Part shown: positions 36,599 to 49,309 of the stretch, one piece after another
Position numbering within the stretch: the first letter of the stretch is position 1
Layout: each line of letters opens with the position of its first letter
From: Callaeas wilsoni
Lineage: Eukaryota > Chordata > Aves > Passeriformes > Callaeidae
Length of the DNA: 64,000 bases
Reading direction: 5' to 3'
Assembly: GCA_013398955.1 (NCBI GenBank)
Contig: VWPU01009708.1
Location: 186,001 to 250,000 of the forward strand
Translations under genes and position numbers: made by a program
The notes under the pieces: model-generated
The model's database searches: none
What the model saw: only the letters and a program-made list of their open reading frames with translations
Told to the model about the DNA's origin: nothing

Positions 36599-39500
36599 TT
36601 CAGCTGTAATTAGAAATGCTGTGGTCCGATAGCCATGACACCTCCTGGGACTGCAGGAAACTCATCTGTTCTCTGCTTCACAAATTGCCAGAACATTTCA
36701 CAACAGAAGATCAACGAGCAGCACAGAAAAAGTTCACCCAAGAACATGTCCTTGACGTGTGTTTGATGCTCTTTGCTGGGTACTATTTTTTCATGGCCTA
36801 CTGGAATTTTTTTTTTTCCACAAATCCCATTTTTAACATAGAAATAAAATTTTAACTTCTAAATGCACATAAGCACACATGGTTATTATATGTATATATA
36901 AAGTTTAAAAATAAAAACATATTGATCGAAAAGTTTTCTCTCAAAGTGCAGTGAGATGGTTCTTGCAAATATAAACAAGTATTTTGCCAGCATTAAACAA
37001 AACATTTAGCTCTCATGCTACCTTAAAACAAACCTTTCTAGTGAAAATTCGGGTCACAGCAGCTCATGAGCCAAATTCACTCTTCCATTATTATTTAAAC
37101 TAAGTAACCTTCATACCTTATTCACAACAGCTCATTAGTCTTCATTGTGCTATATTTCAAAGTTTTGCAACCACAATAATAATAACAACAGTAAAAACGA
37201 TGATTAATTAACAAAATAGTGACCCAGGAGGCAACCAAAACCATTGTAAAGAGTTATATGATAAGAACAAAGCTTAATAAGGGCATTCAAATCATTATTT
37301 GAGCTTATTTCTTTTTCACAAACCCCAATTATCTTAATTTTTCCGCTGTAAGGCAAAGTATGAATCTTGGCTGAGATCTTCTCATCTCCAGTCTTTTTAG
37401 CCCAGTGTCTTGTCCAGGCAGTGGTAACTTGCATATGAACAGGAGTATCTTTGAAGAAAAACAACATATTTTAACTTCCTAGATTTGGAAATATCATTTT
37501 TATGATTTAAGTCCATCTTTTCCTTCAATCCACTCATTTAAAGTGATGCTACTGCTAAATACGTAATTTTTGTTGCTGTGTTCCAGTATTCAAACTCAGC
37601 TGAGAGAAAGGTGTACTTTCCGTATCCTTAACTCTTAGCAGAATTTAGGAGTGTCAGGGTTTTGGCTTCTCTGTTGAGCTTGGACGCTCTGTTCAGATTC
37701 TTAGTGTCAGCTACTAATCAATTAGTCCAAAGGATATCCCGTTCTCCTCTACTATTTTTCCCTTCTCTTCCTCCATTTTCCACAAAGAAACATAAACAAG
37801 AACTCAGGGAAGCTATCCACTCACTTATAGGTATTTTTCACTGGCTTCATGAAGATAAGACCTAATGCAAATTTTCCTCCTTCTTCCATTGATCACCTCA
37901 GTTTTCTTTAATTTTTGATCAGCAGTAACATGGTTAACGTTGGCATTTAAGCCAGATATTTGCATTTATTCCAGATGAGATGCTTTGTTCATTTCCAGAC
38001 TGACTTCCACTACTTTCATGTGCATGCAGATGTGAGCACTTCTGTCATTTTTTTCAAAGTTTGTCTTCTGACAAAATTACTAAAGACTTTCAGCTGGGGG
38101 AGAGGGGGGGAAGAAAAGGAGACTATAGAGGGCAAAATGGTAATTCATGTAAGAAATCAAATCCCAGTAATCTCAAATGTTTTTAATTTTCAAAGGAAAA
38201 TACCAGATATCACACATATCTCTTTCACTTCCTTTTTTCCCTCTAAATAAACTTGCAGACAATAGATGACTGTGGCATGGCCTGCCATATCCATCATCCT
38301 CAGGACTGTGTCAGAAACAGACCTGGAGACCATATCCTGAGTTCCTGCCTTTCCAGTTCTGGGAAAATTCCCACCACAAATTAGATTCTGCATCCTCAGT
38401 TCACGTCTCACTCATCTATTTCCAACACAAAAGGTTCTGTTTGCTTGACAGTCTATTTCCTCTTAATCTGAAGCCATAGTTTTCAGGTATATGAAATCAT
38501 ACTAATTTCCAAAGTGACAGCATGCCATGGCAAAAAAAAAAAGAGCTTATAAATTTCACTGAAGAAACAAACAGCAGAAAAGAACCTGGCCAGGGGAAAG
38601 AGGAGATGCCAGTTTTGGAAACATCCCATGTGAAAATTCTACATCTTAATTCCCATTTTAACAATCTTGGAGTTCAGATTTGAATTGTAAGGCTTAGTGC
38701 CATGCATAAAGGAGAAAAGAGAGAACAGAAGTACTGGGAAAAAGAAATAAGGAATATTCTATATCAACACTATGTCTGTGTCATCACTCCACTGTGAAAA
38801 TTTTTCTTGAGTCAGGCAATCGGCCTCTGTCATCCCCTAAACATACATCATCAGTGACACAAAAACAACCTGTACTCACTTCCTACCAGGCACAGCAAAC
38901 AGGCTATTTTTTTTTTTAATTTATTTTTTAAATCGTCAGCAGGTGTTCCAAAGCAGGGGAGAAGAGTCCACCCACTATAAGTACATTCTCTCATCTCTCA
39001 CAGCCTGCCCGACCAGCTCCATCTCCTGAAGCCCAAGGCAGCAGAGTGGAAATGCTCTCTGGGAAAGTTTCCCTATTCCTAAAACACTGAGTCATTCAAT
39101 AGTGGTTTTCAGCAGGTTCTGAAATGGTGCCACCAGCAGCACTAAGGTCATCTTCGAGTGCTCACTAGGAAACACACACACACAGAAAAGCAGAGGTGTT
39201 TGCAGCAGAAAGTTCAATATTTCTTGACATCTCAGTACTTACATGGCACTCACAACCTTAATATAAAGACCCCAAAATCATTAATGGATTGATGGATTTT
39301 ACCCCCACATTGCCCCTGCTTGCAGGGTTATCTACATTTTTCAAATGGAGAAACCAACCTAGAAAGAAAAAAAATCTTCTTGAAAGCTACAGAATGGATA
39401 TGATAAACTAAAATGCGATTAAAAATCTCTGGAGTCTTGTGTTTAAAAGCTTTATGAAAATATGAAAAAAGGGCTAGATAATGTTTTTCTGAAAATATCA

Positions 39501-39674
39501 AACTTCCACAATGAAAAAAAAAGGTTTTTATACATCTACACCTTCTATGCATATTGACAGCCTTTCTTCCATATAAAGCTCGATATATTAATCAAAATTA
39601 TTCTGTGTCTAACCCAGTACAAGATAACCATGATGCTGTTGAATTGGAGAGCATACCAATGTGGTGTCTCTAGA

Positions 39675-40027
39675 CATCTATGTGGTTTGCTTATTACAAG
39701 ATCCCAAACANATGCTATAGGCATCTATGTGGTTTGCTATTGATCTTGCTTATTACAAGATCCCAAACAGTGCCAGTCCTGTTGGGTTTCCTCTGGTGAT
39801 GCCCAAATCACTACAGAACACAAAGAAAGATGGGCTTTGGCCAGATCCCAAACAGTGATCTTGTAAAACCCTGTTGGGTTTCCTCTGGTGATGCCCAAAT
39901 CACTACAGAACACAAAGAAAGATGGGCTTTGGCCAGATCCCAAACAGTGATCTTGTAAAACCCTGTTGGGTTTCCTCTGGTGATGCCCAAATCACTACAG
40001 AACACAAAGAAAGATGGGCTTTGCCCA
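39675..40027 (+). repeat. Minisatellite with about 92-bp units beside an undetermined base
   Basis: Three successive units start with GATCCCAAACAGTG at 39759 (85 bp), 39844 (92 bp) and 39936 (92 bp, ending at 40027). Units 2 and 3 differ at one visible position (TTGGCCA against TTGCCCA). Unit 1 has GCCAGT in place of ATCTTGTAAAAC. Upstream, CATCTATGTGGTTTGC occurs twice (39675 and 39722), each followed by a segment ending ATTACAAGATCCCAAACA. The first copy breaks at the single N at 39711. The unit length is not a multiple of three, so open frames across it shift frame at every unit and are not a protein. Near-identity means recent duplication, or an assembly error at the N. Confidence 0.9.
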
Positions 40028-40029
40028 GG

Positions 40030-40711
40030 GAACTCACAGGCAAAATGTAGAAGATTTAGTGTCAATCCTGCCTTCAGGCCATGGAATATATTCCCTATCT
40101 TCTCAATCTCTCTGCTGTGTTTCTGCAGCCTTATCATAGCCTCAAAGTTTACCTTTCTGTTTCTGAAGTTACAAAGTCTCCCATAGTTTTAAAATCAGTA
40201 TCAGGTTTTTTTCGAAAACTTCTAGCAAAACAAAAAAAAAGATCAGAAAAAGCAACAGCAGGTGTCTTATTCATGATGTACGACTTATTCCTTTGTTGAG
40301 ACCCAATCTTTTATATAAAAATCAAACTGAAAACTATATGTTTTCATTAAGGAGAGTTCCAGAACTAAAGTAGGAATTGGTATCAGCCAAATAAATATCT
40401 CTTCCCAGAGCTTTCACAGTCTACCTGCTGGGCATGGCATAAGAAGGTCAGATAACAGGTATCTTAGATTCTCCTCACCTACCTATTGGTAATGCATTAC
40501 AGTCCTCAGGTTTGGCATTCATCTTGGCCAGCTAAGCCATCTAAAAAACATTGCCTGTGGGGGAGAAAAAAAAACCAAACCCAAAACCAAACAAACAAAA
40601 AAGCACAACAAGAACAACAACAAAACCCACAAAAAATTCCCAAAAAATAGTAAGAATATTAAAGAAGCAATTCTTCCCATTGTAAAATACTATTTCAAGA
40701 CAGAAAGAAAC
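40030..40711. other. Gene-free spacer with an A-rich tract
   Basis: Unique AT-rich sequence from 40030 to about 40560, then an A-rich low-complexity tract (40561-40650) of AACCAAA- and AACAACA-like units. The tract lies just upstream of a CR1 end but is not part of it, since CR1 tails carry an ATTCTATG-type repeat rather than poly(A). Confidence 0.7.
40561..40650 (+). repeat. A-rich low-complexity tract
   Basis: Composed almost only of A and C, with AAACCAAAC and ACAACAAC patterns. Confidence 0.85.
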
Positions 40712-41133
40712 GTTCAGAGGGCTGGAGCACCAGTCCTGTGAAAACTGAGAGAGAGCTGGGGCTGTTCAGCCTGGAGAAGAGGAGGCTCTGGGGAGACTTA
40801 CAGCACCTTTCAGTACCTAAAGGGGGCCTGCAGGAGAGCTGGAGAGGGACTTTTCCAAAGGAAATGTAGTGAGAGGATATGGAGGAATGGCTTTAAACTG
40901 AAAAGGCGTAAGTTTAGATCAGGTGTGAGGAAGAAACTCTTCTCTATGAGGGTGGTGAGGCCGTGGCACAGGTTGCCCAGAGAAGCTGTGGATGTCCCAT
41001 CTCTGGCAGTGCACAAGGCCAGGCTGGATGAGGCTCTGAGCAACCTGGTTTAGTGACAGGTGTCTCTGCCCAAGGCGGGGGGCATGGCACTGGAAGATCT
41101 TTAAGATATCTTTCACCCCAAACCATTTTATAG
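40712..41133 (+). mobile_element. CR1 LINE, 5'-truncated 3' end
   Basis: A clear avian CR1 3' region in plus orientation. Diagnostic phrases occur in order: GAGGGCTGGAGCACC, CTGTTCAGCCTGGAGAAGAG, GGAGGCTCTGGGGAGA, AGGTTGCCCAGAGAAGCTGTGG, AGGCTGGATGAGGCTCTGAG, CAACCTGGTTTAGTG and the end phrase AAACCATTTTATAG. The copy is about 420 bp, whereas full CR1 is roughly 4.5 kb; such 5' truncation at reverse transcription is the norm. It is much better preserved than the copy at 2975, so younger. It has no coding capacity, and minus-strand open frames over it are antisense noise. Confidence 0.93.
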
Positions 41134-41775
41134 GTCTTCATCCAGGCGTTTCTTTCTGAAGACAGTTTGAGAGCAGATTGATGGCTAATTAAGATTGTAG
41201 CCTTTAGGCAGCTAATCTGAGGGTTCATCAATCCCTTCCCAAGAAATTAGGGGAAGCTAGCAGACATATATTCCAATTTTGTGAATCTTTCTGACTTCTT
41301 TCTGGTTCCAGCAGTTGTGCTTTTCAACCACAGATAGAGGAGGAAAAAAAAAAAAAAAACAAACCAAAAGCAGAGGACTAGAATCATTTGATATACAGGC
41401 TCTCACGAGACATGTCTGGATGTATAATTTGTATTTACTTTTTGAAAATATGTTACCCAAACTCAAAGTTACAGAGCGATTGCCATAACCAATGGCATGT
41501 ATGACAGAACCACCAGGCAAATCTTTAAACTTTGCCTGATAAAATGAGAATAAATTCCATTTAAACTTAGAAATTCAAAGGGACTCAGTCTTGTTTCTTT
41601 TTTAGCCTTATCAAGCTTGAATATTCCTCTGAGCTTCCCGACTTTACTGGAGAACTGTTGCTCTTAGGCTTTGACACGCAGAAGAACAGGCTGTTACTGC
41701 AGAGCAGCCTGCTCAATTTTGGTTGCCTACCAACGAACTGCGGGTTTTAGCAGGCAGAGATGCAGGTGAGCACAA
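41134..41775. other. Spacer between CR1 and the CpG island
   Basis: Unique sequence with a 16-A run at 41344-41359. The last 100 bp (about 41650-41765) rise in GC towards the island and end in a consensus splice donor, CAG/GTGAGC, at 41765/41766. If the island is a promoter, this could be a first exon on the plus strand; no start codon context or known protein supports it. Confidence 0.5.
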
Positions 41776-42060
41776 AAACGGCGCATCCTCAGCTGGGGAA
41801 GGGTGGGATGAAGCAGCTGAAGCCGGTCAGTCCCTCGGAGCCGAAGCGACCGGGGACAAGCAGCGGAGCTCCGGGGCTGCCCGGGCTCGGGAGCGGCGTG
41901 TCCCGGGTGCCCTCTCGTGGGGCCGCCTGGAACGGGGCACCCCGACCCGCCCGGCAGCCGATGCGGCCGAAAAATCCGCTCCAGCTGCCAGCAAAACACA
42001 AGGAATTGTTAAGTGTTGGTCCTAAAATGAGTCTCAAAAAGCGCTTTGTTTATCCCGCCC
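41776..42060. promoter_or_regulatory. Compact CpG island, candidate promoter
   Basis: Counting by hand, about 24 CpGs fall between 41779 and 41979 (roughly 200 bp) in sequence near 65-70% GC. That is close to the number expected from base composition, while the rest of the window is strongly CpG-depleted. A Sp1-type CCCGCCC lies at the downstream edge (42054-42060) and GCGC elements at 41781 and 42041. No TATA box is obvious. A consensus splice donor sits at 41765/41766 on the plus strand. Open frames cross the island on both strands (for example plus 41760-42110, 116 codons), but their Pro/Gly/Ala/Arg-rich content is just what GC-rich DNA yields. Best reading: an unmethylated island marking a promoter of an unseen transcript, or a CpG-rich enhancer. 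No LTR ends were seen around it. Confidence 0.6.
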
Positions 42061-44812
42061 ACTGGAGCTTACAGCGAGGGATGTTAATGGACCAGAGTGG
42101 CTTCCACTAAAATTAAACGCAAAACTTGGTTTGATAGCAGTCTCGGCAGGTTGAAGGCTCGTATGTCTTCCCAACATTGCGATGCAAAGTGTGTATGCAA
42201 TGTTTTACAAAATAAATCAGCTCGAAAAAAGCGAGAATCTTATATGTGCACTCATCAAGCACACTCTTGTGCCACTAGAAACAATTGAGTTTACTTCCCC
42301 AGCAATAGGGATAAGGACAGGAGTGCTGCAAGGATGCAATGATCCTATACTGCCACGCCTCAGCAAAAAACCTAACCCTGGACAGGCTAAATCCTCGACA
42401 CCATGCCTGCAAATTTGTCTTGGAATCAAAAGATACATTCCAGCCATTCAGCACTGAGGATCTGGAGGGAAAAATGAGCTTTCCAAAATAAGAAATGAGG
42501 ACATGGCAACTATTAGTCATGAGTGCCAATCACGGAGCTGGAAGCTCAGTGTTTCAATCGACAGGATCAGAACCCTTCTATCTCAACCATATCATTGTTT
42601 CACAAAAACTCAGTGTCTTAACCCACATGTGATCCAAGGCCATCGTGTTTGTGTCCATAGGAACACTCGTGAAGTCACAGAATTGCTTGACTCACCAAAG
42701 CAAATCAGATGAATTAGAGCAGAAAAGCCCTCCTGAACAAGCTGGAGGCTCAACAAGAGTATATGGTTTGCAAATACTGTGCTGGCTTTCTGCTCTTCCT
42801 TTAGAGAACACGGTGCTTTCACTTGATTTAATTACTTCCTCACAAAATCACTTGCACTGAATACAACAAGAAAGGGAACAGGGTTTGTATGGCCAGCAAA
42901 CCTCAAGTGCCTCACATCACATGTCATGGTGCTGCAAAGGGCACCCTCAAAAAAAACCATTACGCCCATTTTCAGGGCATCAGGGAAGCAATTTGACCCT
43001 GGCTTGCTCACAAAAGGTAGATCTGGATTGTATGGCTACCCATATCCATGTGATTGCGTGAACAGATTGAGAATGATGGTTCCAGCTCGTGGAATCTCTC
43101 ACACCGTAACACCTCTCAATTACAAGCTGCCAGTACTGAACTGTCACATGATATTTGGTGGCAATTTTTCTGTACACTTTCTGCTGGGAAGCTATGAGGA
43201 AGGGGAAAAATAGAAATATCCTTCTGCAGCAGCATTTTAGGGGGGTTGAGGATGCTGAAGAAGCACTGCAGGGCTGATTTTCCACCAGGTTATCTCAGAT
43301 ACTCTCCCAGATATCAACTCACCCTTTGCACATTTTTAGTGATGTGCAGCCGACAGTGCATGCCTACATTATACACAACATTTCAACCCTTCCAACCCTA
43401 TCTTGCTCATTAATCTAATACACGGAAGCCACAGGATGGTTCCCAGCACCAAAGCCGCAGCAATGTCTGCCCTGGAACGTGTAGACTGCTCCTCCTTTAC
43501 ACCCCAGTCATCGTGTTTTCCCTTTTCTCTTTGTAATCACAGTAAACCATATCTGTTCAATCCTACCACCCTTCCTGTAAAAACCTTCATGTGATTTTTC
43601 TGGCATCCCAATTGTGGGAACAAGAGTCCGTCCATAACTCTGCCTGAAATTCACCTAGTGCTTATTAAATATTGCATTCTTGTGAGATATAAGTAACATC
43701 TTGACCCAGTGAAATGACGTTTGACAAGAGAAAATCATGTAATTAGGATTAGGTCTGTATGTGGTTTGGTCCAAGAGAGGCCTCAGGAGAATTAACTTTG
43801 ATTCTCTGTTTGACACATCCCTGGAAGGGAATGACTGCAATGAGCAGGGTCTGCCCAGGGTTTCTGGCAGACTGAGGAAAGGGGATGGAAGGGGTTAGGG
43901 CTTGCAGGGGGTGCCTTCTGTCACCACTGCAATCTGCCTCTGGCTAGACAAACACGAGGATAAGGTTTTTCAGGAGCAGGCTGACTTCAGGGAGGTCGAG
44001 TTGGCTGTCAGAAAGCATGAGCCAGCATTGCACAGTACACTCCTGATCTCTTATGTTGCTCGTTCAACAGCAAGTGACATCTGTTCCTGTCATTACGGTG
44101 CTAATTCACAGATTCAGTGTGTTCTCTAATTGTAAAATTAGTTTTAATAAGTTAGAGCCCCTATGCGTGCACACAATTGGGTACAAAGGAGAGGCTTTTC
44201 CAATCCCTCCACGAAGGAGTGAAAATGTAGATATCGTGTGAGGTTATTAGTACCTGCATAAGCATGGGCTATGTGCTCAGATAACATTAAATCCTTGATG
44301 TGCTCAGTTACCAATCTGATCTTCTTATGTCCCTGTTTTACAAGAATTACATTTGGTTAGTGCATCCCTTCTGTTTCCTGCATGCTCCAATTGCATGATA
44401 CTGGGACAGATGTTTGAGAAATTGGGAGGATATTTATTATGGGATTTTTTTTAGACAAAGTCTCAAATCATGGGGGAATACAAGATTAAGCAGCTTGTTC
44501 ACTTTTGTGAACATTTAATGACTTATGGTCACAGACATGGCAGCCACTGCAAAAATCAGAGTTCCACTGTTGTTATCCCTTATTCACCCAGTTCTCAGTA
44601 TACCAGTGAAAGTCTTATAATGTTATTTCTTTTCCTTAGAATCACAGTTCCTGAAAACAAGTAATTACTTAATGATCTTGTATTTGCTTAATGCAAGGTT
44701 AGGTTTCAAGCCTTTGTACTTGTAGAGAGGAGCTTGAAAAATGGGACTTGAGGGAGTTTTAAAGGCTGTATAAAAATACACTCAAAATTCAAATTAAAAG
44801 AAGCAAAAGAGT

Positions 44813-44860
44813 TTATTATTACTGTGGTTTATTATTATTGTTGTTTATTATTATTTGGTT
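44813..44860 (+). repeat. (TTA)n-rich simple repeat
   Basis: Repeated TTTATTATTA units interrupted by CTGTGG and GTTG. Imperfect, so probably old. Confidence 0.8.
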
Positions 44861-45380
44861 TTTTAAGCCTTAAAACTGAGCACAAAAGCACGTCTGCAAA
44901 AAGAAATAAAGTGCTAAAACTACAGATGATAACAGGAGGTTCATGGATAAGATTTTAATTCTGCATAGCATCAAATTATTAATAGTTATCCACTGTGGAC
45001 TGGACAGAAATGCTTTCCAAAGGAACCTGTTTCTCACAACTACATTTTGCACACAAAGCACCCACATCCCTCCCAAGTGGTAACTGCAAACTTGGTGCCC
45101 TTGCACTTTCCCACAGGAGTTGTGCTCTTATCCACAACCTCTTCTATGGGTATTTTGTCTCTCTGAAGGCATCACAGCTGCTCCAGCTCCCAGACTGCTA
45201 TCCTGCCATCTCCAACAAGAGATACTCACGGATGAGGCAGACTGATTAATGGAGCCTGGAGCAACAAGTAAGAGAGGTCATAAAAAACAAGTTTTAAGTA
45301 GTGCCCTGAAACAATGCAACAGCTTTGAGCTATTTAACCAGCTGACCTAAAATAAACCATGGATTTCAGGATGACTTGAC

Positions 45381-45399
45381 AAAAAAAAAAAAAAAAAAA
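45381..45399 (+). repeat. Poly(A) run followed by T/G runs
   Basis: Nineteen A, then GGGTTTTTTTGGGTTTTTT. The A and T runs could pair. No retrocopy is recognisable upstream. Confidence 0.85.
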
Positions 45400-45902
45400 G
45401 GGTTTTTTTGGGTTTTTTCCCTTGGCAAAAGTGATGCATTTCCACAGAAAATATCAATTTTGCTGTAACCACAAATGTCTGTCAAATCATTGCAACGGAA
45501 AAGTTTCCAACCAGCGCTAATCATTAGTCACTTGAAAATGTACACTAAAACAAAGGACATTTTGGTGTACATCTGCAGCCAATCAACAGATTAATTTGAA
45601 ACAAAAGAAGTCCATATACAGTTGGAAAAACAATAAAACTAGCCAAAGTGTGCAGCTGCCAAGAATGCAGCCTTGAGAGAGCATCTGAATGACACCAAGA
45701 TATGTTGTTCCACAGTGATCTCAGGAGAAACTCGTTTGATTGCAGTGAATTTCTGCACTGTATCATACTTTTACGCTCTATCTCAGTTTTGCAATGTTCA
45801 GGGCTACCTAAACCTGTGACCATCCGACTCCATCTATCCTGTTCCCCAGTAGTTCTGACAAAGCAAGATTCTACTCCATACATGAATCCTGAAAAACAAT
45901 AC

Positions 45903-45988
45903 AAAGAAAAAGGAAAGGAAAAAAAAAAGGAAAGAAAGAAAAAGGAAAGGAAAAAAAAAAAGAAAGAAAAAAAAGGAAAGAAAAAAAG
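45903..45988 (+). repeat. 86-bp uninterrupted purine tract
   Basis: The plus strand is A and G only for 86 bases, built of GGAAA and GAAA units between A-runs. Such homopurine-homopyrimidine tracts can form intramolecular triplexes (H-DNA) where mirror symmetry exists and are prone to length change. Any poly-Lys or poly-Phe frame across it is compositional. Confidence 0.92.
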
Positions 45989-48900
45989 TGGCACTTAACT
46001 ACGGCAATTTTTATGGTTCTCAAGGATAGATCAGGTGCACACTGTAAATGGCACCACTTTATAGTCCTTTTAATGATAGCCTTTTACTTGAAAAGCTACA
46101 TTCAGCATCCTAAAATGTTAGTTATGAAAATGTAAATGGCTTCCAAAAAAAGAGTCCATTGTTTGAAAAAAAACCAAACAGCGTAAAATATCCCTCCTGG
46201 GAGTCCGAAATTTCTTACTTGTGCCTGTCATTCTGGTAAAACAGAGATCTGCTTAACTAATAACTAAAACAATTGGCAACCTCTTTGCTTTCTCAAATTT
46301 ACCAGAGGTATGAAAACCCATGGGAAAACTTCAAGCAGCCCAGTTAGGAAGAAGGAAGATGAGAATATGTGAAATATTCATCTAAAAGCTGCAGCAGCAC
46401 CTTAGGTTGTTTTGTTTCTTTTCAAAACTCAGCACACTGCACACAGGGGGGTCTGTAGCAATTTGAAGTATGGACATGCAGTGCACATCCATCTACAAGA
46501 GCCTGGCAACATTTTATTTATGCACTGAGAAAACTATTGGATATGTAGATGCTGTCCGAAACAGAGACTGAACATCAGAATAGATGTTATTTTCCAGAAG
46601 ACAACCATCATTCTAGCAGGCAAAAACAAAGCCTCAAAGATAATGTGGTTTCTAAAACAGGTTCCATGAACTACAAGATGATACCGAAAAATATGGCTCT
46701 TATTGAAATGGGAATTATCCAAATTATCCATACCAGTCTAGGCTTTCTATGGGATGTTTGGTAGTGCAACACAATTTCACTTCGAGGACAACACATCACA
46801 GGAACATTACAAATTTCAGTTTCCTGACCTGGTTGTTGACATGTTAATTCTGAGAGTTAATTCAAACTTGTCCTCTAGTTTGACAGCTTTAGAGAGCCAG
46901 TCGCGAAGATCAGTTTGTCAAGATCTCATAGTTCAGGCCACTCTCCAGTGCTGGTGAGGTGTCCGAAAAATAAACACTGTGCCATGAAACATGCCAGGCC
47001 TGGTTTTTAACTCCTCTTCCAAGAGCTGCCTTCTTGTCTCTTCCTTTCCTTTCTCCCCTTCCCCTAATACTGTGATTCCCCACCTCCCAAGGGGCATTCC
47101 TCCACGGGACCTGGCAGGACTGATCCCACACTGAGCATCTGCTTTGCGCTGTTGAGACCAGTGCTTGCACAGGAGTAGCAAGTGGGAGCACGGGGAAGAG
47201 GTCTGATGATGTTCAGCCCATCAGCAGTATTGTGATTCAGAAATCACAAATCAACGTTGGGATCAAATCAGCCAGGCTTTGCACTTATCCAGGTCTGCAG
47301 CGGTTTGGAAAGGAAGAGAAGGGTTTGGAAATAGAACACTTTTACAGGAACACCTTCCAAGTGAGCCGCTCCAAAATAGCGTTCTCCTTTATAACCTGAT
47401 TGAAATAATCATCACACAGCCAAGCACAGTTTGTTGGTTGCACTCAAAGCAAAACATGCTTCCAGCTGTGAGAAATAATTACTGTTTATTGACTGGCTTT
47501 TGAGGACTTTTATGCTATATTTAGTTTTAGGGCTGTTTGGGGTTTTTATTTGCATCAGAGGCATTGATGAAAAAGGCTGCTGCTTAGAGCAGTCAGCTGC
47601 CTTCTCATGATTAACCTCTTATTTCACTTCAGAATATGTTTCACCTGCAAATGTGCTGGGAAATCAAGATTAATCCTGGGCAAATTCCCACAAGTGCTCT
47701 GTTGAACCAGTAACTGCGTTCATCAGCATTACCCACTGATAGCCCTTTGTTCTTGTGTAGTGGTGGGGGTTGTATTTGAGTATCTTCACAAACACCAGAA
47801 AGGACAGTTAATTATAACCATCTTGCTACAGAAGGGTGATTTTAGAAGGGGCTGTACCAGCTGGAACCAGTATTCTATCCAGTTAAGTGTTCCTACTGCC
47901 TTCAGTGACCAGCGCAGTTGCTCTAGAGGCAGAATCAGAAACCAAAAAACGAGCACAGAAGAGTTTTAACCCCTTCATCTCCAGTAGTTACAGTAGGGCT
48001 ACATTCTTAAGCCAGGAATTCCTAAATCTCCTCCAGGACAATTTTCTTGAATGTAGTTTCTGTTAGCCTTTATCTGTATTCCATTTGGAGGTGGCTTCAA
48101 ATGGGACTCAAGGTCTGTGACGGCACTGAAGGAAACTCTGACTGTCCATGCTCTGCTTTCAGTGTTCTTTTCCACTCTGGTACGATGTGAGGACAGTGCA
48201 ACTGGAACTATGCAAAAAATGCAGTGGTAAAAGGGAAAGGTCAGCCTGTAGCTCTAGTGCCACAACTTTGGCAGCTGCAGACACATGGAAGGGAAAGGCA
48301 CAAAGAAGGAACAGCGGATCAAAATAACCAAAAGGTTTTGCTAAAATATTCTTTCTTAAATCAAGATGTTTTTCTTTGGAACTGGGCCTGAAGTTTAAGT
48401 CACCTAAAACTGAAGCATTTCATTTTGAAGCAAACAATGTTGCAACTGAAGTGCTGAAAACAAATTTTTTTTTTCCTTACTTCGTTTTGTTTCCCTGAAT
48501 GGCTCCAAAGATGTCTTCAGACAAATCCAAAACAGTTCTCATCTCCCCCAGCCTGTTTAGTATATTCATTAGGGTCCCAAATGGTCTCATCACAACATGC
48601 CAATTGCAAAACTCATCCCCTGTCTTTACAGGGAAGTTGTGGATCACACATGACTAATTTCAGAATTAAAATAGCCAGGAAGCAACAGCAAGATCAAGCA
48701 ATAACAATGTTAGCTGTTTGTAAAAGGCACAGGACCACTGGGTACCAAAGAGGGTTGAAAAGCTAAGATTTGCCCATGATTTTGAGGATTATTGGAATCC
48801 ACAGGAAGAGTCAGTTTATGTCCTCCTTGTGAACTTGGGGTGCAGATTCAGACAATACATTGTAAAAATATATCTTTAGAGTAATATTGCTATCAGGAGG

Positions 48901-49309
48901 GTAACCTCACAACAGTCCATCACATGTTCTACATTCCCATCCCTATATATAGCCAGGAAAACACCGAGAAATAATAAAGAGTCAATTTAGGACAACTGTG
49001 AGAAGTCTGGAGTCATTATACAGGAGTTTTTTCTGCACTAAATGAAAAGATGGGAGCAATAAAGAGAAGAAAGAGTTACAACACAGCATTCTTGCTTTTA
49101 AAAGTGACAAATAAGTTCATTTTTCAGAGGATTTAAGCATCAGACAAGCAGGGACCTGAACTCCCCTTACCATTAAGACTGAGATCTAGACTGTCATCTG
49201 TGTTACTGTAGACAAAAAGGTTTATTATCAAACTAAAATCTCAATTGTAATTTCCCATCTGAAGGTCCAGGCAGCACATGTGTCTATGAACCAGGTACTG
49301 CTTTGAAAA

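Larger units (their letters stand above)
33360..39670. other. Gene-free stretch with a candidate enhancer block
   Basis: No coding region is recognised; all frames are under about 100 codons. Beyond the items listed separately (hairpins at 34869 and 36573, the PBX-MEIS block at 35330-35540, a poly(A) run at 36418) it holds a CA run (39172-39184) and T/A-rich tracts near 38910-38935. A phrase at 39330-39365 is faintly like a MIR-type tail, but too weakly to call. Confidence 0.6.

Noticed and set aside
39325..39365. Phrase like a MIR tail (ACATTTTTCAAATGGAGAAACC)
   Set aside because: Too short and diverged to support a family call by eye.
39811..40137. Minus-strand frame with repeated peptide blocks
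   Set aside because: The 92-bp unit is not a multiple of three, so each repeat is read in a new frame. It is a minisatellite, not a repeat protein.
41760..42110. 116-codon plus-strand frame in the CpG island
   Set aside because: Pro/Gly/Ala/Arg-rich composition follows from GC-rich DNA; no known protein is recognised and a competing frame runs on the other strand. Kept only as a possible exon context for the island.
45545..45994. Phe-rich/Lys-rich frames
   Set aside because: Pure translation of the homopurine tract at 45903-45988.
48940..49020. TATATATA followed by AATAATAAAG, resembling an LTR core promoter
   Set aside because: No TG/CA ends or target duplication could be found around it.
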